From positions 124,001 to 188,000 of the forward strand of contig QNQO01000461.1 in NCBI GenBank assembly GCA_003290165.1: DNA of 64,000 nt, in the 5' to 3' direction. The notes under the pieces were generated by a model, which saw nothing but the letters and a program-made list of their open reading frames with translations, ran no database searches and was not told where the DNA came from. Position 1 is the first letter of the stretch. Each line of letters begins with the position of its first letter. The stretch is from Berberis thunbergii. Taxonomy: Eukaryota; Streptophyta; Magnoliopsida; Ranunculales; Berberidaceae. Positions 11,828-21,144 of this stretch are shown in pieces. The position numbers and the translations under genes were made by a program.

Positions 11828-11941
11828 CTAAGAAGATGAGGCCAATTTGGCTCTGAGATCTTTCCTAAAAATCTTTCCTGATGGGGATTTTGGAATGGCA
11901 TGAATGAAGTAGACCTTGTGAAATCTCTTGTAGAACACCTC
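11828..11941 (-). pseudogene. 4CL: 4CL pseudogene exon 6 (C terminus)
   Basis: A CAG acceptor precedes GAGGTGTTCTACAAG. The frame reads [20 protein letters not shown], then [17 protein letters not shown] and a TAG stop. The PSGKI-x-RKDLR motif holds the Lys that is catalytic in adenylate-forming ligases. This block has no visible lesion. Confidence 0.88.
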
Positions 11942-12280
11942 CTGGTGACAAACAACTAAATAAATTAAGTATTAAATGAAAATTATTATACAAAAAAAAT
12001 CTTTTTTGTTTGTTTGAACTCATTTAGAATTGTGAATAGATGGTAGAAATTAATCTTGAACTCATGAACTATTTTTCATGGGTTGCCAAAAATCAAAATG
12101 TACTGAATTTAGTCATAGAAAAGATTCGGGAGAAAAGTCATAAGAATTCATCATCTCTCATAGCCTTTTGAAACTGATAATTTGGCAATTATATCATTTC
12201 ATTTTCTCTTTGACAATTGTAGCAATTTTTTTTATTTAGAAATAAGGATTAATAACTGAAAACAATGCATTTACACCTAC

Positions 12281-12384
12281 TTGTTTGGCTATAAATTCCT
12301 TTATAGGCTCCTCTGACAGTTCCAAACCATTTGATCGAAAAACGAATGCTACGGGAACTTCACCTGTTGTCTCATTCTTTTTTA
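12281..12384 (-). pseudogene. 4CL: 4CL pseudogene exon 5
   Basis: Encodes [13 protein letters not shown] and [13 protein letters not shown]. The acceptor reads TTGACAG and the donor GTAGG. A run of six As just inside the exon shifts the frame by one relative to the expected protein; a 103-nt exon would have kept it. Element C lies 29 bp upstream of this exon, in intron 4. Confidence 0.82.
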
Positions 12385-12413
12385 CTGTCAAGCAAACAAA
12401 GTTGGAGACGTAT

Positions 12414-12671
12414 TGAGAATATTCTCATGATTATGCTATTGAATATGGCATTGAGAATATTCTCATGATTATGCTCTCAATTATGCTATGATTATGCTAT
12501 TGAATGTGGTCTTGATTATGTAATATTGTACTTTAGGATGATTGCTTTGTATAAGGAAGATAACAGATTGTTAGGGTGATTAGGAGTTGCCTATATTGGA
12601 ATAATAGCTTGTATATAAACAACATAGATCAATGAAAAGAGAAGGGGCATCATTCTCACTATTATTTGTCA
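12414..12671 (+). repeat. Element C 5' LTR
   Basis: Starts TGAGAATATTCTCATG and ends CTATTATTTGTCA, adjoining the PBS. The first 60 bp contain a tandem pair of a palindromic unit (TGAGAATATTCTCA). GTATATAAAC at 12611 is a TATA-box candidate, followed by a CAATGAAAAGAGAAGG leader. Confidence 0.88.
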
Positions 12672-12690
12672 TGGTATCAGAGCCAGGTTC
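12672..12690 (+). other. Element C primer-binding site (initiator-Met tRNA)
   Basis: TGGTATCAGAGCCAGGTTC begins at the base after the LTR. It carries the full 12-base core complementary to the 3' end of plant initiator-Met tRNA. Confidence 0.9.
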
Positions 12691-12725
12691 TGCTCCATAA
12701 AAGTGTCATAAAGGGAGGAACGATC

Positions 12726-12799
12726 ATGGCTGGCGGTGACATTCCTACCAGCGAAACTCAGAAGACGATTTCACCTTACGAGCAGTCACGAGACCTCCA
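12726..12799 (+). pseudogene. gag: Element C gag, N-terminal stub
   Basis: ATG at 12726 begins MAGGDIPTSETQKTISPYEQ, a start typical of copia Gag proteins of this type. Recognisable Gag ends after about 24 codons, where thioredoxin-reductase sequence takes over in a different frame. The central UBN2-type capsid domain is missing. Confidence 0.65.
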
Positions 12800-13474
12800 A
12801 GAACTTCCCTGGCTGCACTGATGAAATTCTAGGGTATGAACTCATGGATCGGTGTCGCAACTAATCGATTTGTTTCAAGACTCAAGTGTTCACCGAAACT
12901 GTGAACAAGGTCGATTTCTCTTCGACTCCTTTCAAGATCTTCGCGGATGAGAAAACTGTCGAGGCTGATACGGTAATCGTCGCCACTGGTGCAGTCGCCA
13001 AGAAACTGAGTTTCACTGGATCGACCGAGTTCTGGAATCGGGGAATTTTCGCTTGTGTGGTGTGTGATGGTGTTGCTCCAATCTTTAGGAACAAGCCTTT
13101 GGTGGTGATTGGTGGCGGAGATTCGGCCATGGAAGAGGCGAATTTCTTGACTAAGTAAGGTTCTAGGGTTTATATTGTTCATCGTCGTGAAATATTTAGG
13201 GCATCCAAGATTATGCAGAATATGGCTTTGACTAATCTTAAGATTGAAGTGATGTGGAATTCTGTGGTGGAGGAAGCTTATGGTGAAAGGGTTTTGCAAG
13301 GGTTGAAGGTCAAGAATGTTGTAAGTGGGGATGTTACTGATTTGAAGGCGTCCGGTTTGTTTTTCGCCATTAGACATGAACCAGCAACCAAATTCTTGGA
13401 TGGACAATTGGAGCTTGATTCTGATGGGTATGTTGTGACTAAGCCTGGAAGTACGCAGACGAGTGTTCGTGGGG
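12800..13474 (+). pseudogene. NTR: NADPH-thioredoxin reductase fragment captured by element C
   Basis: One reading frame over about 225 codons matches the middle of plant NADPH-dependent thioredoxin reductase (flavoprotein passing electrons from NADPH to thioredoxin). Visible parts: [46 protein letters not shown], the redox centre C-V-V-C-D-G (Cys codons 13054 and 13063), the NADPH-binding [35 protein letters not shown] and [18 protein letters not shown]. The N-terminal FAD motif and the C terminus are absent. Lesions: TAA at about 12862 and at 13156-13158, and Gly to Arg in the G-H-E-P-A-T FAD motif. No intron is present. The 3' junction runs in frame into the element's Gag zinc-knuckle region; the 5' junction is out of frame. 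It lies strictly inside the LTRs in the position of gag, so it is part of the element and not a separate gene. Confidence 0.85.
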
Positions 13475-13589
13475 AAATAATGGCCCTCGCCACACGAACT
13501 TGTCTTGACGAAAGAGATAAATCTAGTACGGTATGTTCACACTGTAAAAGGACGGAGCATGAATCTAACAATTTCTTTGCCATGCACGG
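13475..13589 (+). pseudogene. gag: Element C gag, zinc-knuckle part before element B
   Basis: The frame continues directly from the thioredoxin reductase fragment: [19 protein letters not shown]. This is a C-x2-C-x4-H-x4-C knuckle in which the last Cys is Phe. After the five-base target site (CACGG, 13585-13589) element B intervenes, and the Gag frame resumes at 21145 as YPEWWGDRPRNDGKG, so joining the flanks across one TSD copy is continuous. Confidence 0.8.
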
Positions 13590-15022
13590 TGATATACACG
13601 TAATTATTACAAAATATATCCTTTAATTTATATATGTTAGTGCTTCAATTAATATATTTTATTATAATTATTTCAATTTTTATGTTTTTGTAGGAATCTG
13701 CGCACGTGAACGATAAAATCGCATTAAGGCGATAATTTGAGAAAATGATTAATTTGTTGATTCTAGCGGTGGTACCAAAGAGTGGTTCACACATCTAAGC
13801 CTAACCGGAATAAGCATGGTCCACTTACTTTAACCAAGCCCAAGCCCAGAAAGCTAGAATCCTAAGCCCAGCCTAACAAGGAAATAGGGGAACCCTATTT
13901 AGGTTTCTCTCTTCCCTTCTCTTGGAGGCTCTTCCACGTTTTCTGCTCCTTCCTCTCTTTTCCAGCCACCATCTCCACCTCCACTAAGGCAGAGCCCTGT
14001 GTCTCTCGCCACTAACCAGCCACCGTCCTCGCCACAGTCACTAACCACCTTGTTTCACGGTACAAACACCGACCTCGCCACCGTCCAAGCCACGCGCCCT
14101 GTCCCTGTCTTTCCTTCACCTCGCCACAGTCCTCTCTGTCCATAACACCGCCTCCACCACCATCTCCCTCCCTCTCTCTCACCGCCACCATCACCCGAGC
14201 ACCATCGCCGCCACCGCGCGCAAGGTACTGCCGCGAAACAGGGAGCACCACCCTGTTTCTCTCCCTCGCAGCCGCCTTCCTTCCTCTTTCTCTCTTCTCC
14301 ACGGTCTCTCCCTCCTCCACGCCTATCTCTTTTAGAGCCACCACCACCGCGACAGACTCGCTACCATCGCGAAACAGACAGGGAACCTCTCTGTTCCTCG
14401 TCCTCCTTCGCGTTTGTGTTGATTCCACGGTTCCCTCACCTTCTCTCTGTTCTTGCAGGTGCCGGAGACGTTCGGACGACGAAGGAGCTCGCGGAGAGCG
14501 CAGTCGAAGCGACGGAGCAGGGCGCTGTCACGCTGGAGAAGACAAACCAGCAGAAGCAGCGAATTCGCGCGGGAGAAGCTATTTTTCAAAACTGAAAAAC
14601 GGTTTTGGCGGTATTGTCTCCGGATATATCGTAAGCTTAGGATATCACATATGACAGACCTTTGTGTTTTCTTAGAGGAAATGAAATCTAAAATTCATTT
14701 ACATTAGGGTATATTAATGATTAAAAGATTATTTTTCCGATTACGTCGTTTGGGATGTGAAACACGTAGTTGAGTCATCATAGCGAATCAATACTAGTTG
14801 GCGCGTGAAGTCTAGGAGGGATTCTTGGAACCTTGTGATTTTTCCAAACTTAATTTTCATTAAATTAAATTCAATTTCGTATTTTAAATTTGTTAGAATT
14901 TCTTAACTTTAGTTTCGCATAGTTTGTCTTCCTTAACCTTGTTTTGTAGATCGTTTTTCCTCGTTGGATCGACACCTCATTCTTTACTACAATTGACCGC
15001 GTGTACTGTTTGGGCGTAATCA
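13590..15022 (+). repeat. Element B 5' LTR with a large internal deletion
   Basis: Starts TGATATACACGTAA and ends GGGCGTAATCA. Compared with the 3' LTR it lacks about 390 bp: the sequence jumps near 14607 from the AAAACGG region to the GGTATTGTCTCCGG region (20340 to about 20727 in the 3' copy). It keeps about 40 bp near 14170-14215 that the 3' copy has lost. Frames inside it in both strands are not genes. Confidence 0.9.
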
Positions 15023-15027
15023 AATTT

Positions 15028-15045
15028 TGGCACCGTTGCCGGAGA
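15028..15045 (+). other. Element B primer-binding site, Athila type
   Basis: TGGCACCGTTGCCGGAGA lies five bases after the LTR end; only two differences from the Athila-type TGGCGCCGTTGCCGGGGA. Confidence 0.82.
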
Positions 15046-15313
15046 ACAAGCGTCATTCTACAAAGAAGGTTTCGGGTATTATCTTTCTTGCTCATTTTTC
15101 ATTTTATTTTATTTTTAGGTTTTAGGTCCAGTTTAATTTTTAATTTTATTTTATTTCTAAAAATTAAAAAAAAAACTATTAATTAAAAAAATATAAAAAA
15201 AACATTGGGGGAGTGAGTTGGAATAGAGACCTCGTAGGGAGACTAATTAGGTCCCAAATTTAGAACACCCACAAATTCACATTGAGACCAAATTAAGTCC
15301 TACTTCTAACACC

Positions 15314-17085
15314 ATGAGTAATCACGAAGATGACCATGTTCGGTCGCTAAAGGACTATCTCCACCCCACGCGCACTGCTCCTCCATCATGTATCATGTTT
15401 GCACCAAGTACACCAAAGCTAGATTTTAAGCCGGGTATGATACAATTATTGCCCACTTTACATGGCCTAGAGAGTGAGAATCCTTATGTTCATATTAGGG
15501 AATTCGAGGAAGTTGTGGCCACCTTTCACAACAAAGTTGAGGCGGTAGACTCAGTTAGACTAAGGTTTTTTCCTTTTTCCCTTAAGGAAAAGCGAAGAGT
15601 TGGCTATACTCTTTGTGACCAAGGTCTATAGGTTCATGAGAGGAGATGACCCAAACATTTTTTAATAAATACTTTCCTCACCACAAAACCAACGGTCTAA
15701 AGAGACAGATTTCTACCTTCACCCAAAAGAATAGCGAGACATTATATCAAGTATGGGAAAGGTTCAAGGATCTCTTGAATACATGCCCACACCATGGGTA
15801 TGAGAGTTGGCGCTTAGTCAGTTATTTTTATGAGGGGCTCACCTGTAGAGAACGTCAGTTCTTTGAGATGATGTGTAATGGAGAGTTTTTGCAAAAAGAC
15901 CCTGACGAGACCATTGAGTAGCTGAATGACTTAGCTGAAAAGGCCCACACTTGGACTGGTCCAAATGCTACTAAGAGCACAGATAGAACACATCCAGCTG
16001 GAGTTTACCAACTTAGGGAAGAGGATAGCCTTAGAGCCCAACTTGATAGAGTAACTAGGGAGTTAGAGGCACTTAAGACCAAGGATGGTAGGCCCACACA
16101 TATTGTTGCCAGAGTTGAGCTACAGGACACTTGTTTTATATGCGGGGGAGTTGAACACTTCTCACAGGATTGCCCAACCTTAACTGAGATGAGAAGGGTT
16201 TATGAGGAACAATGTAACACCTTAGGGATGTACAAGAAGCCTTATTCACCATTCTCTAACACTTACAATTCTGGCTGGAGAGATCACCCTAACTTTTCCT
16301 GGAGGTCCGAGGCCGACCAACCTACACACTCACAGGCACAAGCACCTAGGTCATACCCTGCACCTCCATACAACGCACAATCTAACAGAAGTTCCTTATT
16401 AGACACATTACATGCATTTATAGAGGCACAAGGTAAAACTAATCAAAAAATTGAGGTTGCATTGACACAGTTGGCAGAGGAGAACAAGGAGATCAAAAGC
16501 CAAATAACCAAGCTGACAAATTCATTAACAGTACAAGCTCAGGGCCAATTTCCGTCATAGCCTCAAGCAAATCCGAAGGGCCAACTTATGACACAAACTT
16601 CTACTTCAGACTCTCAAAATGTCAAAGAGGTTAATGCCATCACTACTCGGAGTGGTAAGATTTTAGATGGGTCAAGCTCGTCCACGACTATAGGCACCTT
16701 CCCAAGTGCAAATGAGAGCATCCCTGAGGATGGGCCCAACAAGAACATTCCAGTATCAGTTCCTTTTCCTCAAGCACTATCAAGAGGAAACATTCCAGTG
16801 AAAATGCATGGTGAAATTCTAGAACCATTGAAACAGGTTAAAATTAACCTACCTTTGCTGCATGTGATTAAACAGGTACCAACTTATGCGAGGGTCATCA
16901 AGGATCTATGCACTATCAAGAGGAAACATCAGGTGGTTGCTATCTTTGAGTGGACTGATCCACAACTTTTTAGGTTATTGGTATACGATTCCTTAACCCT
17001 TTTGACTCGTTTGTATCATAGATCAGGTTTGGAGGTGAATGTTCCCTATGTTCTTCCTCATCACTTCATGGTATATCTTTTCTGA
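15314..17085 (+). pseudogene. gag: Element B gag, broken
   Basis: An Athila-type Gag. The first part (15314-15631, one frame) has LDFKPGMIQLLPTLHGLESE and the RFFPFSLKEK motif; a frameshift near 15600 follows. From 15646 a second frame gives FFNKYFPHHKTNGLKRQIS and EGLTCRERQFFEMM. In-frame stops: TAG at 15919-15921 and TAG at 16558-16560 (the latter fits C-to-T decay of a Gln codon). An intact zinc knuckle C-F-I-C-GGVE-H-FSQD-C lies at 16132-16173. The AITTRSGK motif is near 16640, and KQVKINLPLLHVIKQVPTYA near 16830 marks the Gag/protease border. Protease does not follow; the last 45 codons are read-through into the 3' region. Confidence 0.85.
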
Positions 17086-19336
17086 GGGAGAATACATGTC
17101 GGGCTGAAGACGTTAAACCAAACGCTCCTAGGAGGCAGCCTAGCCTTAGTTGTGTGTCTTTGCTGTTAGTTTAGATTGATTTTCGAGTACCCTATTTAGT
17201 TGTGTTTCACTCATACTCGTTAGCACCATAACAGTTTTGACTTACAATTTGCTTTTTTTTTGTTTTCTTTGTTAATGTTGAGTCTGCATTTTATCGATTT
17301 CTAATGAAAACTCCATGATTCTTATGTTTCTGAGCGTTCATTGGTGGAAGATTTCATCAAAATTGGTAAAAAACTTCACCATGGTACTATCACTCTAACC
17401 CTCCTCTTTTCTTTTGCCTTGATTTGTCATGATTATTATTTTATACATTGAAGACAATGTTTGGTTTAGGTTTGGGGGTGTGGTTTATTAAAATTTTTAT
17501 GCAATTTTCTAAAATCTTTGAGTTTAAAACGTATTTTACAATTAAACCGAGTCATTTTTGTGTTCTACTCAATCTCCATTGAATACTTAGATGATTATGG
17601 TAATTGTGTAAAATCTTCTTGAAAATGCATTTGAAATCCGAACTCTTGGTGAATAAAAAAAAAAAAAGTGGTTTTGAGTTCTTTTCAAATTTTAGAGAAT
17701 AATTTTGTTGCTTTAATTTTGAGAAAACACATACTAGCACGTGTCACATAGTTATATTAGTGAAAAACATGATATTTGATATTATCCTTATGTTAGATGT
17801 ATTTCGTGAGACTTTTCAACTCGATTATTCGTGCACTATAAGCCAAATCAACATGATTTAAAGTTGATTAGTGAGGTATTGAACTAGAAAACCTTAGAAT
17901 AATAGTGGAGACTTAACCCTTGTGAGTTTTGAGCCATTCTTTATTTCTTGAGGGCTATTAATTACACTCGGGTTTTTCTTGAGTCCGCATTATTTCGTTG
18001 ATGATCTCATTATTCTTGATTTTCTTATTGATTGCTTTAAGAATGACATAAAAAATTGAATCTTTACACTAGAACTTCTTGCTTTATTTAGTTGAGATAT
18101 CCTAGTACTAACTAGAACTTATGAAATGATATAGGCATTTCTTTCTTTAAACCATTTTTAGCCTTTTAGCCTAGCCAATAATAAATATCCCTTTGCAGCC
18201 CTTTGAGCCTTTAGATAGCCTTTTCTTTGTCATCCCCATTCCCAATACCTACTCCAATCAAGGAGTAATACCTTTATTATTTTATCCTTACCCAATTTTC
18301 TGAGAATGTATTCGGTGAGATATATTTATGGAATTGGCAAAAAAAAAAAAAAGATATTTCATTCTCCCTCGAAGTAAAAGTGTTGGATTGTATCAATGGG
18401 GAAAAACATGTAAAAAAAAAAAGCGATTGAAGAAGAAAATAATGAAGAAAAAGTTAATGGTGTACAACATTGATTTGTTCTTCAATGCCCTATGTTTTAT
18501 TCAAGGGTGTATCCATTCTCAAAAAATCTTTATATCCTTTTTGTCCCTTATTGTTTGCCATAATCCAAGTCCCAATACAACCTAGTAAAGACCTGATTGA
18601 TTTTAAGTGAAAGTTAGCTTAATAGATGTGGAGATTGAATAGGCAAGAACTATGATGTTTGATTCAACATTCTCAAAAGTAATCAATTTTCCGGTCCATG
18701 AGATCATATTCATTTCACTCTTTGAAAATTCCGTTTTTCATGATAATTATATGTGAGACGTTTGCATTTTCCATAGTATATTCTTTTCCTCACATATAAA
18801 CTTAGTGCCCAATCTCTGAGCGTTTCATTTCTGAGCCACATGAGAGAATTGTAGTCAAAACGTCTTTTCTAAATGTTATCTTGTCACATCTTTACTATGA
18901 GATGAAGATTTATGTTGATAAGGCTCCTCACACACACACCTCGAGTTGAGAATGATTATGAAATTCATTTAACCTTTAGATACTATTAAATTATTGTACT
19001 CTATTGATATACTTTTGTGACATTATTAGTTTGTTGTTTTTCTTGAATTGTAAGCAATCAGAAAAATACTCTAAGGGAAATAAAAGGGAATGTTCATATG
19101 TTTTGCATTATGTTTTTAGAAAATAGATTTTGTATTATTGAGTCAGTAATGTTTGGGGGTAGCATTTCTGGAAACCCTCACGAGACTATAACTCGTCCTC
19201 TAGAGGTAATCTAGAGGTTTAAAGCCTTGTTGCACGTTAAGGTAAGTGCAACCGTGATTCCTACGAAAGTGAGTTAGGATTTTATTCTTTATTTTGTTTT
19301 GCTCGAGGACTAGCAAAATATAGGTTTTGGGGTATT
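17086..19336 (+). other. Element B non-coding 3' region, shared with element A
   Basis: About 2.25 kb without a credible coding region, collinear with 6860-9141 of element A. GGTTTGGGGG-type tracts are at 17469 and 19151, and the terminal polypurine tract (GGTTTTGGGG, 19323) abuts the 3' LTR. Conservation between two elements with different LTRs points to a common ancestral pol-less architecture or to required cis signals. Confidence 0.65.
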
Positions 19337-21139
19337 TGATATACACGTAATTATTACAAAATATATCCTTTAATTTATATATGTTAGTGCTTCAATTAAT
19401 ATATTTTATTCTAATTATTTCAATTTTTATGTTTTTGTAGGAATCTGCGTGCGTGAACGATAAAATCACATTAAGGCGATAATTTGAGAAAATGATTAAT
19501 TTGTTGATTCTAGCGGTGGTACAAAAGAGTGGTTCACACATCTAAGCCTAACCCGAATAAGCGTGGTCCACTTACTTTAACCAAGCCCAAGCCGAGAAAG
19601 CTAGAATCCTAAGCCCAGCCTAACAAGGAAATAGGGGAACCCTATTTAGGTTTCTCTCTTCCCTTCTCTTGGAGGCTCTTCCATGTTTTCTGCTCCTTCC
19701 TCTTTTTTTCAGCCACCATCTCCACCTCCACCGAGGCAGAGCCCTGTGTCTCTCGCCACTAACCAGCCACCGTCCTCGCCACTGTCCTTGCCACATTCAC
19801 TAACCACCCTGTTTCACGGTACAAACACCGACCTCGCCACCGTCCAAGCCACGCACCCTGTCCCTGTCTTTCCTTCACCTCGCCACAGTCCTCTCTGTCA
19901 ATAACACTGCCTCCACCACCATCTCCCTCCCTCTCTCACCGCGCACGGTACTGCCGCGAAACAGGGAGCACCACCCTGTTTCTCTCCCTCGCAGCCGCCC
20001 TCCTTACTCTTTCTCTCTTATCCACGGTCTCTCCCTCCTCCACGCCTATCTCTTTTAGAGCCACCACCACCGCAACAGACTCGCTACACCGCGAAGCAGA
20101 CAGGGCACCTCCCTGTTTCGTTCCCTGTTCCTCGTCCTCCTTCGCGTTTGTGTTGATTCCACTGTTCCCTCACCTTCTCTCTGTTCTTGCAAGTGCCGGA
20201 GACGTTCGGACGACGAAGGAGCTCGCGGAGAGCACAGTCCAAGCGGCGGAGCAGGGCGCTGTCGCGCTGGAGAAGACAAACCAGCAGACGCAGTGAATTT
20301 GCGCGGGAGAAGTTGTTTTTCAAAACTGAAAAACGGTTTTTGCTATTGACACCCCGAGAATCTGTAAGAGCCACCACAAAGCCTAGATTCTGCCTCCACT
20401 GATGCTGTGACCACCACCACCATCAGTCACTAAACCCCACACAAGGTGAAGAGGTGAACTCCTAGATGTAACACACTAAATTAGCATTTGATTCGCTTTA
20501 AGTTTTCACGATGAATAATGATGTTTAATGATTCTCACTTTTATTTAATATAGAAATTTATGTTATTTCAGTGAGAAGGATATTATAGATTTCTTTGTAG
20601 ATTATTTTTATTCCGGTGATTATCTTTTCTTCTCCATATAAGCTTAGTCACGCTTTTCTTATGTGTGGAATGTTTAAGAATTAATTGATTCCGGTAGGTT
20701 AGTTATATGTGACCGTCATTTATTACGGTATTGTCTCCGGATATATCGTAAGTTTAGGATATCACATATGGCAGACCTTTGTGTTTTCTTAGAAGAAGTG
20801 AAATTTAAAATTCATTTACATTAGGGTATATTAATGATTAAAAGATTATTTTTCCGATTACGTCATTTGGGATGTGAAACACGTAGTTGAGTCATCATAG
20901 AGAATCAATACTAGTTGGCGCGTGAAGTCTAGGAGGGATTCTTGGAACCGTGTGATTTTTCCAAACTTAATTTTCATTAAATTAAATTCAATTTCGTATT
21001 TTAAATTTGTTAGAATTTCTTAACTTTAGTTTCGCATAGTTTGTCTTCCTTAACCTTGTTTTGTAGATTGTTTTTCCTCGTGGGATCGACACCTCATTCT
21101 TTACTGCAATTGACCGCGTGTACTGTTTGGGCGTAATCA
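19337..21139 (+). repeat. Element B 3' LTR (1803 bp)
   Basis: Starts TGATATACACGTAA and ends GGGCGTAATCA, followed by TSD CACGG (21140-21144). It has the same TATA-rich start, CT-rich central part and AT-rich end as the 5' copy, and contains the ~390-bp segment deleted there. Confidence 0.92.
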
Positions 21140-21144
21140 CACGG

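Larger units (their letters stand above)
13590..21139 (+). mobile_element. Element B: Athila-like gag-only LTR retrotransposon
   Basis: A complete plus-strand element inserted in element C, flanked by perfect 5-bp TSDs CACGG (13585-13589 and 21140-21144). It has long LTRs (1433 and 1803 bp), an Athila-type PBS, a decayed gag (15314-17085), a non-coding 3' region and a polypurine tract. No protease, RT, RNase H or integrase is present, matching the class described as TR-GAG (terminal-repeat elements with only gag). LTRs differ by about 3% in the first 240 bp by eye, apart from large indels. It must depend on proteins of other elements to move. Confidence 0.92.

Noticed and set aside
12829..13407. 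Minus-strand frame of 192 codons
   Set aside because: It is the complement of the thioredoxin reductase fragment, which has recognisable motifs on the plus strand.
12800..13474. A functional thioredoxin reductase gene
   Set aside because: It lacks the N-terminal FAD domain and the C terminus, contains two stops, and lies inside a retrotransposon.
14012..14707. Several frames on both strands (Arg-rich) near 14012-14707, with twins at 20055-20402
   Set aside because: They fall in the GC/CT-rich centre of both LTRs of element B; the products differ between copies and have no motifs.
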